Assembly (NCBI RefSeq): GCF_030580915.1
Contig: NZ_JAUQTA010000001.1
Coordinates: forward strand, 1,736,001 to 1,800,000
DNA from: Nocardioides jiangxiensis
GTDB lineage: Bacteria; Actinomycetota; Actinomycetes; Propionibacteriales; Nocardioidaceae
DNA: 64,000 nucleotides
Direction of reading: 5' to 3'
Positions 26,273 to 33,481 of the stretch are shown in pieces. The translations under genes and the position numbers were made by a program. The first letter of the stretch is position 1. Every line of letters begins with the position of its first letter. The notes beneath the pieces were generated by a model. The model worked only from the letters and a program-made list of their open reading frames with translations. It searched no databases and was not told the DNA's origin.

Positions 26273-26731
26273 ATGCGAGTCTCCGCCAAGTCCGACTACG
26301 CCCTGCGTGCGCTCATCGAGATCGCCTCGCGCGACGACGCCCGGCCGGTGTCCGCCGAGGAGCTCGGCCGACTCCAGGAGATCCCGCACGGCTTCCTCCA
26401 GGCGATCCTCGCGGACATGCGCCGAGCCGACATCGTCGTGTCCCAGCGAGGCCAGTCCGGCGGCTGGCGCCTCGCGCGCGACGCCTCGACGGTCACCATC
26501 GCCGACGTGATCCGCGCCGTCGACGGCCCGCTCGTCTCGGTCTACGGCCTGCGCCCGGAGGCGGTCACCTACAACGACAAGGCCGACGTGCTGCAGCACG
26601 TCTGGATCGCCGCCCGCTCGTCCCTGCGTGACGTCTTCGAGAAGGTCACCATCGCCTCGCTCGCCGGTCGTGACCTGCCCGAGGAGGTCACGAGTCGCAC
26701 CGCCGACGAGGACGCCTGGCAGCCTCACTGA
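26273..26731 (+). CDS. Rrf2-family transcription regulator without cysteines
   Basis: A 152-residue regulator. [18 protein letters not shown] and [43 protein letters not shown] form the Rrf2 winged helix. The protein contains no cysteine at all, so it cannot hold the iron-sulfur cluster of IscR or NsrR and must sense something else or be constitutive. It is divergent from fadE5 and may regulate it, but the palindrome at 26155 is not a known Rrf2 site. Its 3' end overlaps the convergent neighbour by 7 bp. Confidence 0.88.
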   Translation: MRVSAKSDYALRALIEIASRDDARPVSAEELGRLQEIPHGFLQAILADMRRADIVVSQRGQSGGWRLARDASTVTIADVIRAVDGPLVSVYGLRPEAVTYNDKADVLQHVWIAARSSLRDVFEKVTIASLAGRDLPEEVTSRTADEDAWQPH

Positions 26732-27318
26732 TCCGCTGAGCGGATCTCCTCGAGCTGCTCCATGAGCGCCGAGCGCTTCTTCTTCAGCTTCACGATCCGC
26801 TTCTCGAGGTCGGCCTCGCGGGTGACCCGCGCCAGCTCGACCACGCGCGCGAGCAGTCCCTCGAGCGGCTCGCCCTCCTCGAGGGTGAGGACGTGGACGC
26901 GGCTCGGCTTGAGCTGGGCGGCCCAGCCGTCGATCAGGTCGTCGAGGCCCGGCGCGCCCCGCTCGGCCGTGATCACCACGTGCGTGCGGAAGCCGCTCAT
27001 GGCATCGAGAAGGAGCGCGCGCTGGGCCTCGTCGGCGCCGGCGTACGCGTCGCTGCCGAAGAGGACGGCGGCCTTGCGCTTCTCCGCGCGGCGTACGACG
27101 CGGGCGAAGCTGCCCTCGACGTCCTTGCGCTTGAGGCCCTCGTCCTTGTGCGTGCGCAGCACCTCGACGGCGGAGCGGTAGAGGTCCGCCTGGGTGACGT
27201 CGGGGGTGGTCAGTGCCGCGTCCGCGAGGAGTGTGCCCTCGCGCAGCAGCACGTCGTGGAGCTCGTCGGCCCGGGGGATCGTGGGGCCCACGAGCAGGAA
27301 GGCGTGGTTCTTGGCCAT
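26725..27318 (-). CDS. Conserved hypothetical protein
   Basis: A 197-residue soluble protein (MAKNHAFLLVGPTIPRADEL...) that I do not recognise. The first 140 residues alternate hydrophobic strands and helices (HAFLLVGP, THVVITAERG, RVHVLTLEEGEPLEG), like a Rossmann-type fold; the C-terminal 45 residues (VVELARVTREADLEKRIVKLKKKRSALMEQLEEI) should form a coiled coil. ATG 27318 follows a GACGCT box by 6 nt. No operon partner: the next gene is 147 bp away. Function unknown. Confidence 0.7.
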   Translation of the reverse strand: MAKNHAFLLVGPTIPRADELHDVLLREGTLLADAALTTPDVTQADLYRSAVEVLRTHKDEGLKRKDVEGSFARVVRRAEKRKAAVLFGSDAYAGADEAQRALLLDAMSGFRTHVVITAERGAPGLDDLIDGWAAQLKPSRVHVLTLEEGEPLEGLLARVVELARVTREADLEKRIVKLKKKRSALMEQLEEIRSADQ

Positions 27319-27465
27319 GGGGCCAGCGTCGCACCGATCGGGGGCCGTGGGGTGAACGGCGCGAGAACGGACATCGCGTGCGGGTGTGACGTGGCCCGCG
27401 GTGTTCGTCACCGCCCTGCGGAAGGGGGACCCCCGACCTGCCATCCGTCGGCCGTCGGGCAGGGC

Positions 27466-28089
27466 TCAGAGTGCGGCGAGCCAGTCGACGAGCGGGCGCA
27501 CCCGGCGCCAGTCGTCGCGGACGACGTCGACCAGCTCGGCGGTGTGGATGACGGGCTCGAAGCCGATCATCCGGCCGGCGAAGAGCTGCTTGTGCCGCAG
27601 CAGCTCGATCCGTGGGTGCTCCTTGTCGTAGCCGCGCGGCGCGGTCTTGAGGGTCTCGCCGCCGATCTCAAAGCCGTCGGCCTCGAGGGCCTTCACGATC
27701 GAGGCCAGGCGCCCGCCCTTCTTCTCGTCCGCGACTGCCTCGCGGAAGGCGGCCATCCGCTCGCCGCTCGCCTCGTAGAAGCCGGCGCCCGTGCGGACGC
27801 CGCGTGCCGACAGCTCGACGTACCAGCCGGTCGCGGGGGCCGATCCGACGAAGGCGCCCTGGTGGGTCTTGTAGGGGGTCTTGTCCTTCGCGAAGCGGAC
27901 GTCGCGGTAGGGGCGGAACACCTTCGCCGTGCCGAACTCGGGGCCGAGCGCTTCGGTCAGCGCCTTCATCGGCGCCTCGACGGCCTCCTTGTAGACCGCC
28001 TTGTGCGCCTCCCAGAACGACTTGGTGTTGTCGACCTCGAGGTCGTCGTAGAAGTCGAGGGCGGCGGTCGGGAAGCCGGTGAAGGTCAT
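27466..28089 (-). CDS. DUF2461 (TIGR02453) family protein
   Basis: A 207-residue protein with the family hallmarks FPTAALDFYDDLEVDNTKSFWEAHKAVYKEAVEAPM near the start, then RDVRFAKDKTPYKTHQGAFVG and GWYVELSARGVRTGAGFYEA. The family is widespread and its biochemical role is not known. ATG 28089 sits 7 nt behind TAGGCT on the minus strand, a leaderless start. The epimerase gene upstream ends 24 bp before it, so the two could also be cotranscribed. Confidence 0.88.
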   Translation of the reverse strand: MTFTGFPTAALDFYDDLEVDNTKSFWEAHKAVYKEAVEAPMKALTEALGPEFGTAKVFRPYRDVRFAKDKTPYKTHQGAFVGSAPATGWYVELSARGVRTGAGFYEASGERMAAFREAVADEKKGGRLASIVKALEADGFEIGGETLKTAPRGYDKEHPRIELLRHKQLFAGRMIGFEPVIHTAELVDVVRDDWRRVRPLVDWLAAL

Positions 28090-28096
28090 GGCGCCG

Positions 28097-28102
28097 AGCC
28101 TA
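28097..28102 (-). promoter_or_regulatory. -10 element of the DUF2461 gene
   Basis: Minus-strand TAGGCT followed by 7 nt and the ATG; leaderless layout. Confidence 0.45.
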
Positions 28103-28113
28103 GGCGTCGACGA

Positions 28114-28965
28114 TCACGGGTGCCGCGTGCCCACCCCGGAGAGGATCGCGCAGTATCCCTCGGCGTACGTCGGGAAGGTGGGGGCCCAGCCCGTCGTCCG
28201 GAGGCGGGCGTTGCTGCAGGCACGGTCGGCGCCGCGGGTGCTGGGTCGCTCCGCCTGCTGCGGCGTGGGCGCGTCCATCGCGGCGGCGAGCCAGCGCACC
28301 ACCTCGCCGTACGTCGCGGGCGCGTCGTCGACCCCGAGGTGGATCCCCTCGGCCGTGCCGTGCGTGGTCAGGTGGACGATCGCCGTCGCCGCGTCGTCGC
28401 GGTGGATCCGGGCGGTACGCCGGTCCGGCGTCGGGATCGTCGCCGCGCCGGCGCGGACCAGGTCGAGCAGGCGCGTGCGACCCGGGCCGTAGATGCCGCC
28501 GAGGCGGAGCACCGTCGCGAGCGTGCCGGTGCCGGCCAGTCGCTGCAGGAAGAGCTCCTCGGCCTCGAGCATCACGCGACCGTTGAAGGCGATGGGCTCG
28601 GTGGGGGAGTCCTCGTCGACCTCCCCGGAAAGCGCTCCGTAGACCGCGGTCGAGGAGACGAAGAGCGCCCGCCTCGGTGTGACGCCGTCACGGTCGAAGG
28701 CATCGAGGACGTGCGTGGTGCCCCCGAGGTACGCCGCGCGGTAGGCGTCCTCGTCATGACCGTCGGCCGCGAGCGCGACGACCAGGACCTCGGTGTCGGC
28801 CGGCACGGTCGGTGCGTCGGTGCGCAGGTCCGCAGCGACGCCGGAGATCGCAGCGGGCAGCCGCTCCGGCGAACGGCGCCAGCCGGTGACGTGGTGGCCG
28901 GCGGCGGCGTACCGCAGACCGGCCTCGGTGCCGAGGTCTCCGCAGCCGGCGATGAGGACCGACAT
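28114..28965 (-). CDS. NAD-dependent epimerase/dehydratase-like (YeeZ-type) protein
   Basis: A 283-residue extended-SDR relative. It begins MSVLIAGCGDLGTEAG, a nucleotide-binding GxGxxG-type loop, followed by VTGWRRSPERLP, LFVSSTAVYG, GRVMLEAEE where the active-site YxxxK is not evident, and LRLGGIYGPGR. It resembles YeeZ-type NAD(P)-binding proteins, whose substrate is unknown. The start at 28965 is set by AGGAGGTGATCC six bases upstream, a full match to the 16S anti-Shine-Dalgarno end, which stands out in a window rich in leaderless genes. Confidence 0.82.
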   Translation of the reverse strand: MSVLIAGCGDLGTEAGLRYAAAGHHVTGWRRSPERLPAAISGVAADLRTDAPTVPADTEVLVVALAADGHDEDAYRAAYLGGTTHVLDAFDRDGVTPRRALFVSSTAVYGALSGEVDEDSPTEPIAFNGRVMLEAEELFLQRLAGTGTLATVLRLGGIYGPGRTRLLDLVRAGAATIPTPDRRTARIHRDDAATAIVHLTTHGTAEGIHLGVDDAPATYGEVVRWLAAAMDAPTPQQAERPSTRGADRACSNARLRTTGWAPTFPTYAEGYCAILSGVGTRHP

Positions 28966-28970
28966 GAGCG

Positions 28971-28981
28971 GATCACCTCCT
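28971..28981 (-). promoter_or_regulatory. Perfect extended ribosome binding site of the epimerase-like gene
   Basis: Minus-strand AGGAGGTGATC, complementary to the 3' end of 16S rRNA over its whole length, ends a few bases before ATG 28965 and decides that start. Confidence 0.75.
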
Positions 28982-29097
28982 GGCCGTCTCTCGATGGTCT
29001 GTGTCGTTCGGGACAGTGCGGGGTCGTGCTGGCTGACGACGGTAGCGCCACGGCGTGACTGCCGCATGGCCGGCATCAGGTCGCGGGCATCAGTTGG

Positions 29098-29149
29098 GGG
29101 AGTCTGGCCGGGGAGTCAGGCCGGGGAGTCAGGCCGGGGAGTCAGGCCG
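29098..29149. repeat. Four 13-bp tandem repeats at the 3' end of the CarH-like gene
   Basis: The unit GGGAGTCAGGCCG occurs at 29111, 29124 and 29137, and once as GGGAGTCTGGCCG at 29098. The stop codon of the regulator (29142-29144) falls inside the last copy, so the array overlaps the end of the gene. Confidence 0.8.
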
Positions 29150-30038
29150 GGCGGCCTGGCGCGAGGCGCCCGGCGAGCAGGGCGGCGCCGGGGCCCACGT
29201 GGTGCCCGAGCTTGAGGCACCAGGGCGGCGCCGACTCCTGCGCCGAGCCGCCGACGGCCACGAGCAGGTCCGGTCTGGCCGCGCGCAGGGCCTCTGCGAC
29301 CTCCCGCACGGAGCCGCCGTCGGCCTCGGTGGGTGCAGCCAGGACCGCGCAGGCCACCTCGCCGAACGCGCCGGTGGTGGCCGCGGTGATCCACTCCGCG
29401 GTGGGCACATCGGCGCCGAGGTAGACCGTCGAGAGACCGGCCCGCCGGGCCGCCGTGGCGAAGGCGAGGAGCCCGAGCTCGTGCCGGGCGCCCGGAGGCA
29501 GGCCGATCAGGAGCCGGGGGCCCATCGGGTTGTCTCCCGCGGCGTCGTAGGCGGCTGCGAGGCGACGGGTGATCGCGTGGGCGACCATGTGCTCGCCGGC
29601 GACGCTGACGTGCTGGGCCTTCCAGGCCGCCCCCAGGGCATGGAGCGCCGGCAGCAGCCACCGGTCCGCGACGGCCTCGAAGGACGCCGAGCCGAACTGC
29701 CGGTCGAGGAGTGCGCCGAGTGCCGGGGCGTCCAGCGCTGCAGCGGTGCGGATCAGCGCCGCCGTGGCGTCGGTGTCGGCGCCGTCGGGCTCGACGGTAG
29801 TCGGGCGAGGGGCCTCGGACGCCATCCGGCGACGCATCTCGTCGGCGGCGGCCTGCGCCGGCCACCCGTCGTCGATGAGCGCGCGCATCAGGCCCAGCGC
29901 ATGCAGGTCGCGTCCGTCGTACAGGCGGTAGCCGGACTCCGTGCGCTGCGTGGCGCCGACCCCGTAGCGCCGCTCCCATGCGCGCAGGGTCGACTCGCTG
30001 ACGCCGAGCTGCTCTGCAGCGCGCTTGATCGTGTACAC
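29142..30038 (-). CDS. CarH/LitR-type MerR regulator with a cobalamin-binding photoreceptor domain
   Basis: A 298-residue regulator. The MerR helix-turn-helix is residues 1-70 (YTIKRAAEQLGVSESTLRAWERRYG). The B12 cap helices hold W139-x9-E149-H150 (AAWKAQHVSVAGEH), the Wx9EH signature of adenosylcobalamin photoreceptors. The Rossmann part has PPGARHELGLLAF with H186 as the likely cobalt ligand, then VYLGADVP. Known CarH proteins repress in the dark as B12-bound tetramers and fall apart in light. The residue after the Trp is Lys140, not the His that ligates cobalt after photolysis in Thermus CarH. It faces the operon at 30266 across 11-bp repeats. Confidence 0.87.
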   Translation of the reverse strand: MYTIKRAAEQLGVSESTLRAWERRYGVGATQRTESGYRLYDGRDLHALGLMRALIDDGWPAQAAADEMRRRMASEAPRPTTVEPDGADTDATAALIRTAAALDAPALGALLDRQFGSASFEAVADRWLLPALHALGAAWKAQHVSVAGEHMVAHAITRRLAAAYDAAGDNPMGPRLLIGLPPGARHELGLLAFATAARRAGLSTVYLGADVPTAEWITAATTGAFGEVACAVLAAPTEADGGSVREVAEALRAARPDLLVAVGGSAQESAPPWCLKLGHHVGPGAALLAGRLAPGRPA

Positions 30039-30047
30039 GGGCCCCGC

Positions 30048-30095
30048 TCAGCCGATCGCCGCGGAGCGAGCAGAAGCCACACCGGAGATGCTCAT
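30048..30095 (-). other. Possible 15-codon leader ORF before the CarH-like gene
   Basis: ATG at 30095 opens MSISGVASARSAAIG and a stop that ends 9 bp before GTG 30038. It could couple translation of the regulator, or be chance. No codon-bias argument is possible at this length. Confidence 0.2.
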
Positions 30096-30104
30096 GCTTG
30101 CTCC

Positions 30105-30115
30105 AACCTTGGACA
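30105..30115. promoter_or_regulatory. Distal 11-bp CarH-type operator repeat
   Basis: AACCTTGGACA, identical to the copy at 30204-30214 and in the same orientation, 67 bp upstream of the regulator start. It could serve autoregulation of the CarH-like gene. Confidence 0.55.
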
Positions 30116-30192
30116 ACTCTTCCGCAAAGCATACGTGGCGGTGGCCTTTCCCCGCGTGGTCGGCGGAGATGTGCACCGAACTAGTCCGTGCA

Positions 30193-30214
30193 AACCTTTG
30201 ACAAACCTTGGACA
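30193..30214. promoter_or_regulatory. Tandem 11-bp operator repeats over the divergent promoter
   Basis: AACCTTTGACA and AACCTTGGACA are directly adjacent, differ at one base and cover the -35 box and half the spacer of the promoter of the 30266 operon. Tandem 11-bp direct repeats overlapping a -35 are the published layout of CarH operators. Confidence 0.7.
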
Positions 30215-30226
30215 TACTCGTACGTT
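30198..30226 (+). promoter_or_regulatory. Consensus promoter of the putative light-regulated operon
   Basis: TTGACA (30198-30203), 17 bp, TACGTT (30221-30226). It is the best -35/-10 pair I see in the window, which suits control by repression. Predicted transcripts would have a leader of about 30 nt with AAGGAG before ATG 30266. Confidence 0.7.
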
Positions 30227-30265
30227 CAACGGAAAGGACCCGTGCACGTCAACCAAGGAGTCGAG

Positions 30266-30505
30266 ATGAACCTGAGCAGCCAGCGCCCCGACAACGGGAG
30301 CGACGAGATCGTCGACTGGACCGACCTCGGCATGCGGATGTGGAACTTCCTCACCGGTCGGGAGGCAGCGATCAACTACGAGTTCCACGACATGGTCGTC
30401 GAGGTGCCGCGCGACACCGGCAGCAACGCGCCCCGGGCCACCTGGCGCGTCGACGGTCTGCTCCGGGTCACCACCGACGACAACGCGACCCCGCGGCCGG
30501 CCTGA
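30266..30505 (+). CDS. Small conserved-looking protein of unknown function, first gene of the CarH-controlled operon
   Basis: A 79-residue acidic protein (MNLSSQRPDNGSDEIVDWTDLGMRMWNFLTGREAAINYEFHDMVVEVPRDTG...). I do not recognise the family. A central amphipathic region (DWTDLGMRMWNFLTGREAAINYEF) precedes a beta-rich segment (MVVEVPRD, ATWRVDGLLRVTT). No signal peptide or membrane helix. The start at 30266 is fixed by AAGGAG 5 nt upstream; the longer open frame begins before the promoter. The next gene starts 1 bp after its stop, so they are cotranscribed. Light control is inferred from the promoter. Confidence 0.7.
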   Translation: MNLSSQRPDNGSDEIVDWTDLGMRMWNFLTGREAAINYEFHDMVVEVPRDTGSNAPRATWRVDGLLRVTTDDNATPRPA

Positions 30506-30506
30506 G

Positions 30507-31367
30507 ATGTCCATGCGTGTCACGGCGGACCTCCGCTTCAGCGTGGGGACGGCCGACGGCCGGACGATCGACGGTCGTGTGCACGGCGACGGGCGCCGGC
30601 TGCAGCTGGAGATGGCCGACCCGGCAGCGTTTGCCGGCTTCGCGGACGCTCCCGGCGTGGCCGGCATCGCGGAGGCCCTGGCCGTCCGTGGCCTGGTGCT
30701 CGACGTGATGGAAGGCCCGGGCCGGCGACTGCTCTCGCTCGGTGCGGTCCATGCGCCGTGGTGGCAGCGCAGGATCACCGGCTCGAGGCGGATCCGCCTC
30801 GCCGGATGGCGGGCACTGCGTGCTCCCAGCCGTGCCCGGCTGCGGGAGCTGGCCGGCCGCGTCCAGGGCAAGGAGCCGACGGGTGGTCTGCTACCGCCTG
30901 CCACGCCGTTCCCGCTGGCGCCGACGTTCGCCCGGCGGGTCCGCGTTCGTCCGACGGGCACCAACGACCCCGCCCGTGGCGGGCAGCCGCGGCTGGTGCT
31001 GGTCCGTGACTCCTACCGGCCCGGGGAGCGCCAGCCCATCTTCTGGCTGGGTGAGGGGACCTGCCGCATCGGCAGCGGCGCTGACTGCGACATCCGGCTG
31101 CCCGGCCTGCGTGAGCTGCACGCCGAGGTCGTCCACGACGCCAACGACGAGTTCGTCGTGATGGCCCATGCTCCGGCCACCTACGTCCATGGTGCGCCGG
31201 CGATCCGTGCGGTCCTGCGGACCGGAGCCCGGCTCCGGGTAGGCGAGTGGACGCTGGCCTTCGCACGCGCCGAGTACGCCGACCACGGCCGTCCGTTCGC
31301 CGGCCGGGTCGGCGGGGAGCTCGGCCACCAGCGTCCGCAGCCGAGTCAGACGCGGTGGTCGGGATGA
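30507..31367 (+). CDS. Protein with a C-terminal degenerate FHA domain
   Basis: A 286-residue protein. Residues 1-150 are unassigned (MSMRVTADLRFSVGTADGRTIDGRV...) with a beta-rich start and a very basic middle. About residues 185-275 resemble an FHA domain: GTCRIGSGADCDIRLPGLRELHAEVV, then LRTGARLRVGEWTLAF. The usual GR of the phosphothreonine pocket is GS and the NG turn is absent, so phosphopeptide binding is doubtful. Second gene of the operon; an alternative ATG at 30513 is possible. Its stop overlaps the next start (ATGA). Function unknown. Confidence 0.72.
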   Translation: MSMRVTADLRFSVGTADGRTIDGRVHGDGRRLQLEMADPAAFAGFADAPGVAGIAEALAVRGLVLDVMEGPGRRLLSLGAVHAPWWQRRITGSRRIRLAGWRALRAPSRARLRELAGRVQGKEPTGGLLPPATPFPLAPTFARRVRVRPTGTNDPARGGQPRLVLVRDSYRPGERQPIFWLGEGTCRIGSGADCDIRLPGLRELHAEVVHDANDEFVVMAHAPATYVHGAPAIRAVLRTGARLRVGEWTLAFARAEYADHGRPFAGRVGGELGHQRPQPSQTRWSG

Positions 31368-31666
31368 GCGCCGCGCGGCGGCCGGGGGCTTGTCCCCTGG
31401 CCGCGTGCGGTGGGCTCCTGCTGCAGTCAGGCCGCGGCGACCCTGACGCCTTCGCACAGCTGTACGACGTCACGTGCGGCCCGGTGTACCGGCTCGCCGT
31501 GAGCCTCGTCGGCGAGGCGAACGCCGACGAGGTGCTCGTGCAGGCCTACGTGGAGGCCTGGCGCACCGCGCCCCGGTTCGACCCGGCGCAGGGCACTGCT
31601 CTCGCGTGGCTCCTGCGCCATGTGCAGCGGGTCGCCGGTGAGCAGTTCTCGGGGGAGGTCGCGTGA
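31364..31666 (+). CDS. Orphan sigma-70 region 2 protein lacking region 4
   Basis: A 100-residue protein. DPDAFAQLYDVTCGPVYRLAVSLVGEANADEVLVQAYVEAWRTAPRFDPAQGTALAWLLRHVQRVAGE matches regions 2.1-2.4 of ECF sigma factors. The protein stops there; the DNA beyond is a tRNA gene on the other strand, so no region 4 remains in any frame. It could be an anti-sigma-like decoy, a partner of another sigma factor, or a truncated relict. In Streptomyces, LitR controls a neighbouring ECF sigma factor (LitS), which makes this position notable. It is coupled to the FHA gene by ATGA. Confidence 0.72.
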   Translation: MSAARRPGACPLAACGGLLLQSGRGDPDAFAQLYDVTCGPVYRLAVSLVGEANADEVLVQAYVEAWRTAPRFDPAQGTALAWLLRHVQRVAGEQFSGEVA

Positions 31667-31680
31667 CCTGCGGTGGAGCG

Positions 31681-31756
31681 TGGAGCGGATGACGAGACTC
31701 GAACTCGCGACATCGACCTTGGGAAGGTCGCGCTCTACCAACTGAGCTACATCCGC
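31681..31756 (-). tRNA. tRNA-Gly (anticodon CCC)
   Basis: A 76-nt cloverleaf on the minus strand: acceptor GCGGATG/CATCCGC, D arm GCTC...GAGC, anticodon stem CGACC/GGTCG around loop TTCCCAA, and T arm GCGAG-TTCGACT-CTCGT. CCA is encoded. Discriminator base U fits glycine. Confidence 0.95.
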
Positions 31757-31783
31757 GTGCCCCGCGAGCGGGACGGTGGGAGC

Positions 31784-32545
31784 CTACTTGATCGGCTCCA
31801 GTGTCGGGCGCTTCGGGTCGATACCGTCGCCGGACGACTTCCCGGTGAGCCGGCGGCCGACCCACGGCACCGCGTGCTCGCGCACCCAGACCGCGTTGGT
31901 CCGGAGCGCCGCGCGGGCGGTTGACACCGGGTCGGGAACGACGGGCAGCGGCGCGAGGCCGTGCTCGATGCCGAGGGCGTCGAGGACGGCGATCGCCATC
32001 AGCTGGTGACCGGCAGCGTTGAGGTGGAGCCGGTCGACGTCCATGATCTCGGCGACCTTCCAGCCGCGCATCCGCCACATGTCGACGAGGGTCGCATCGT
32101 GCCGCTCGGCGATCTCGCGGGCGAACTCGTTGAAGATCGCCACACGGCCGCGGATCAGCTTGAAGACCGGGTTGAGGCCCGGGTCCGCGATCGTGAACAG
32201 GACCACCTTCGCCCCGCTCGCGGTGAGCCGCTCGATGGCGGCGTCGTACGCCGCCGCGAGCGCGTCGAGGTCGACCTGCGGGCGGAGGACGTCGTTGCCA
32301 CCGCCGTGGATCGTGACCAGGTCGGGTCCGAGCGCGAGCGCCGGCTCGAGCTGCTCGTCGAGGATGGCCGGGAGCTTGCGCCCACGGATCGCGAGGTTGG
32401 CGTAGCCGAAGTCGTCGGCCTGCGTGGCCAGCACCTCGGCCACCCGGTCGGCCCATCCGCGCAGCCCGTTGGGTCGCGACGTGTCGGCGTCGCCCACCCC
32501 TTCGGTGAACGAATCCCCCAGAGCGACGTACCGGTGGAAGGTCAT
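31784..32545 (-). CDS. SGNH/GDSL-family hydrolase
   Basis: A 253-residue esterase-like enzyme. YVALGDSFTEGVG (block I, nucleophile S12), a FGYANLAIRGRKL stretch, HGGGNDVLRP (block III, Asn of the oxyanion hole) and DVDRLHLNAAGHQLMA (block V, Asp and His of the triad). No signal peptide, so it is probably cytoplasmic. Substrate unknown. ATG 32545 is chosen because block I follows directly; upstream open frame overlaps the divergent gene. Only 17 bp separate the two divergent starts. Confidence 0.88.
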   Translation of the reverse strand: MTFHRYVALGDSFTEGVGDADTSRPNGLRGWADRVAEVLATQADDFGYANLAIRGRKLPAILDEQLEPALALGPDLVTIHGGGNDVLRPQVDLDALAAAYDAAIERLTASGAKVVLFTIADPGLNPVFKLIRGRVAIFNEFAREIAERHDATLVDMWRMRGWKVAEIMDVDRLHLNAAGHQLMAIAVLDALGIEHGLAPLPVVPDPVSTARAALRTNAVWVREHAVPWVGRRLTGKSSGDGIDPKRPTLEPIK

Positions 32546-32562
32546 GGGGCCATGATGCCGCC

Positions 32563-33432
32563 ATGGGGCAACGGGGCGTCGGGCGAGGGGTCGGTCTGGC
32601 GGCGCTGGCCGCCGGCGTCCTCGGGACGCTCGTGGCGACGACCGTCGCCGGGGCGCCACCGGAACGCTCCGGGGAGCCCGGCCCCTCCCATGTGGCACCG
32701 CCCGAGACGAGGTCGCAGGCTGCGCTCTTCTCCTGCCCCGAGAAGCACCCGGTCTTCACGCGCCACGCCCCGCCGGTCATGCACGTCCAGGAGGAGCGGG
32801 CGAAGGCGGAGCGGATCGCGTCGATGGCCGGGGGTGCGTGGTCGGTCGCGTTCGCGGAGCCCACCCGGCTCGGTGTGATCGCGTTCGTGGACGGCGACCT
32901 CGCAGCAGCGCGTCCGGTCCTGCTCGCCGCCGGGGCCGGCCACGTCTACCGGCGGGACGCGGGGCCCGAGCTCGGCGACGGCAAGGACCACCAGGCTCTC
33001 GTCGAGTCGGCCCTCGGATGGGCACTCGAGAAGCCGATGCGCGACGTGCGCCGGCGGCTGCGCGGGCTGCCGCACGACGGGGAGCTCGCCTACTGGAACG
33101 AGGCCGGCGCGGTCTACGTCCAGTGGAAGCCGACGCAGGTCGCCGCGCTCGCCGAGACCTACGTCGACGGTGCCCTGGTCGTCGTCGGCGAGACCCCGTA
33201 CTCGCCCCGTGAGGTGACCGCGGCCATGAACCGGATCTTCGCCCCGCGGTATGAGCGGCTGACCGGGGCGAGGTTCACCTTCGGCGCCACGTGTGGCGAC
33301 CTCTCCGGCGTGCTCCTCGGCGTGGACCCGGCAACGCTGGGCGATCGCGGTCCACGGATCCAGGAGCTCCTGGCCAGGGCCGCGGGCATGCCCGTGCACG
33401 TCGTGCCTGCCGAGCCCGTGAAGCTGCAGTGA
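32563..33432 (+). CDS. Exported protein of unknown function, first of two tandem paralogues
   Basis: A 289-residue protein with an N-terminal signal-like helix (VGLAALAAGVLGTLVATTVAGA). The mature part contains LGVIAFVDGDLAAARPVL, AVYVQWKPTQVAALAE and a TCGDLSGVLLGVDP segment, each with a counterpart in the next gene. Family not recognised. The two are 49 bp apart and probably cotranscribed, although the second has its own -10-like GATGAT. Two mature cysteines (in FSCPEKH and ATCGDL) could form a disulfide in the extracytoplasmic space. Confidence 0.68.
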   Translation: MGQRGVGRGVGLAALAAGVLGTLVATTVAGAPPERSGEPGPSHVAPPETRSQAALFSCPEKHPVFTRHAPPVMHVQEERAKAERIASMAGGAWSVAFAEPTRLGVIAFVDGDLAAARPVLLAAGAGHVYRRDAGPELGDGKDHQALVESALGWALEKPMRDVRRRLRGLPHDGELAYWNEAGAVYVQWKPTQVAALAETYVDGALVVVGETPYSPREVTAAMNRIFAPRYERLTGARFTFGATCGDLSGVLLGVDPATLGDRGPRIQELLARAAGMPVHVVPAEPVKLQ

Positions 33433-33481
33433 TCTGCCCGAGTGGCGCACCTGCGCACACGGGACGGGCGATGATGCAGCC

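Noticed and set aside
26273..26731. Iron-sulfur sensing IscR/NsrR-type regulator
   Set aside because: The protein has no cysteine residues, so a cluster cannot be bound by Cys ligands.
29055..30269. Plus-strand 404-codon frame across the CarH-like gene and its promoter
   Set aside because: Antisense to the regulator and running through the operator and promoter region; no domain.
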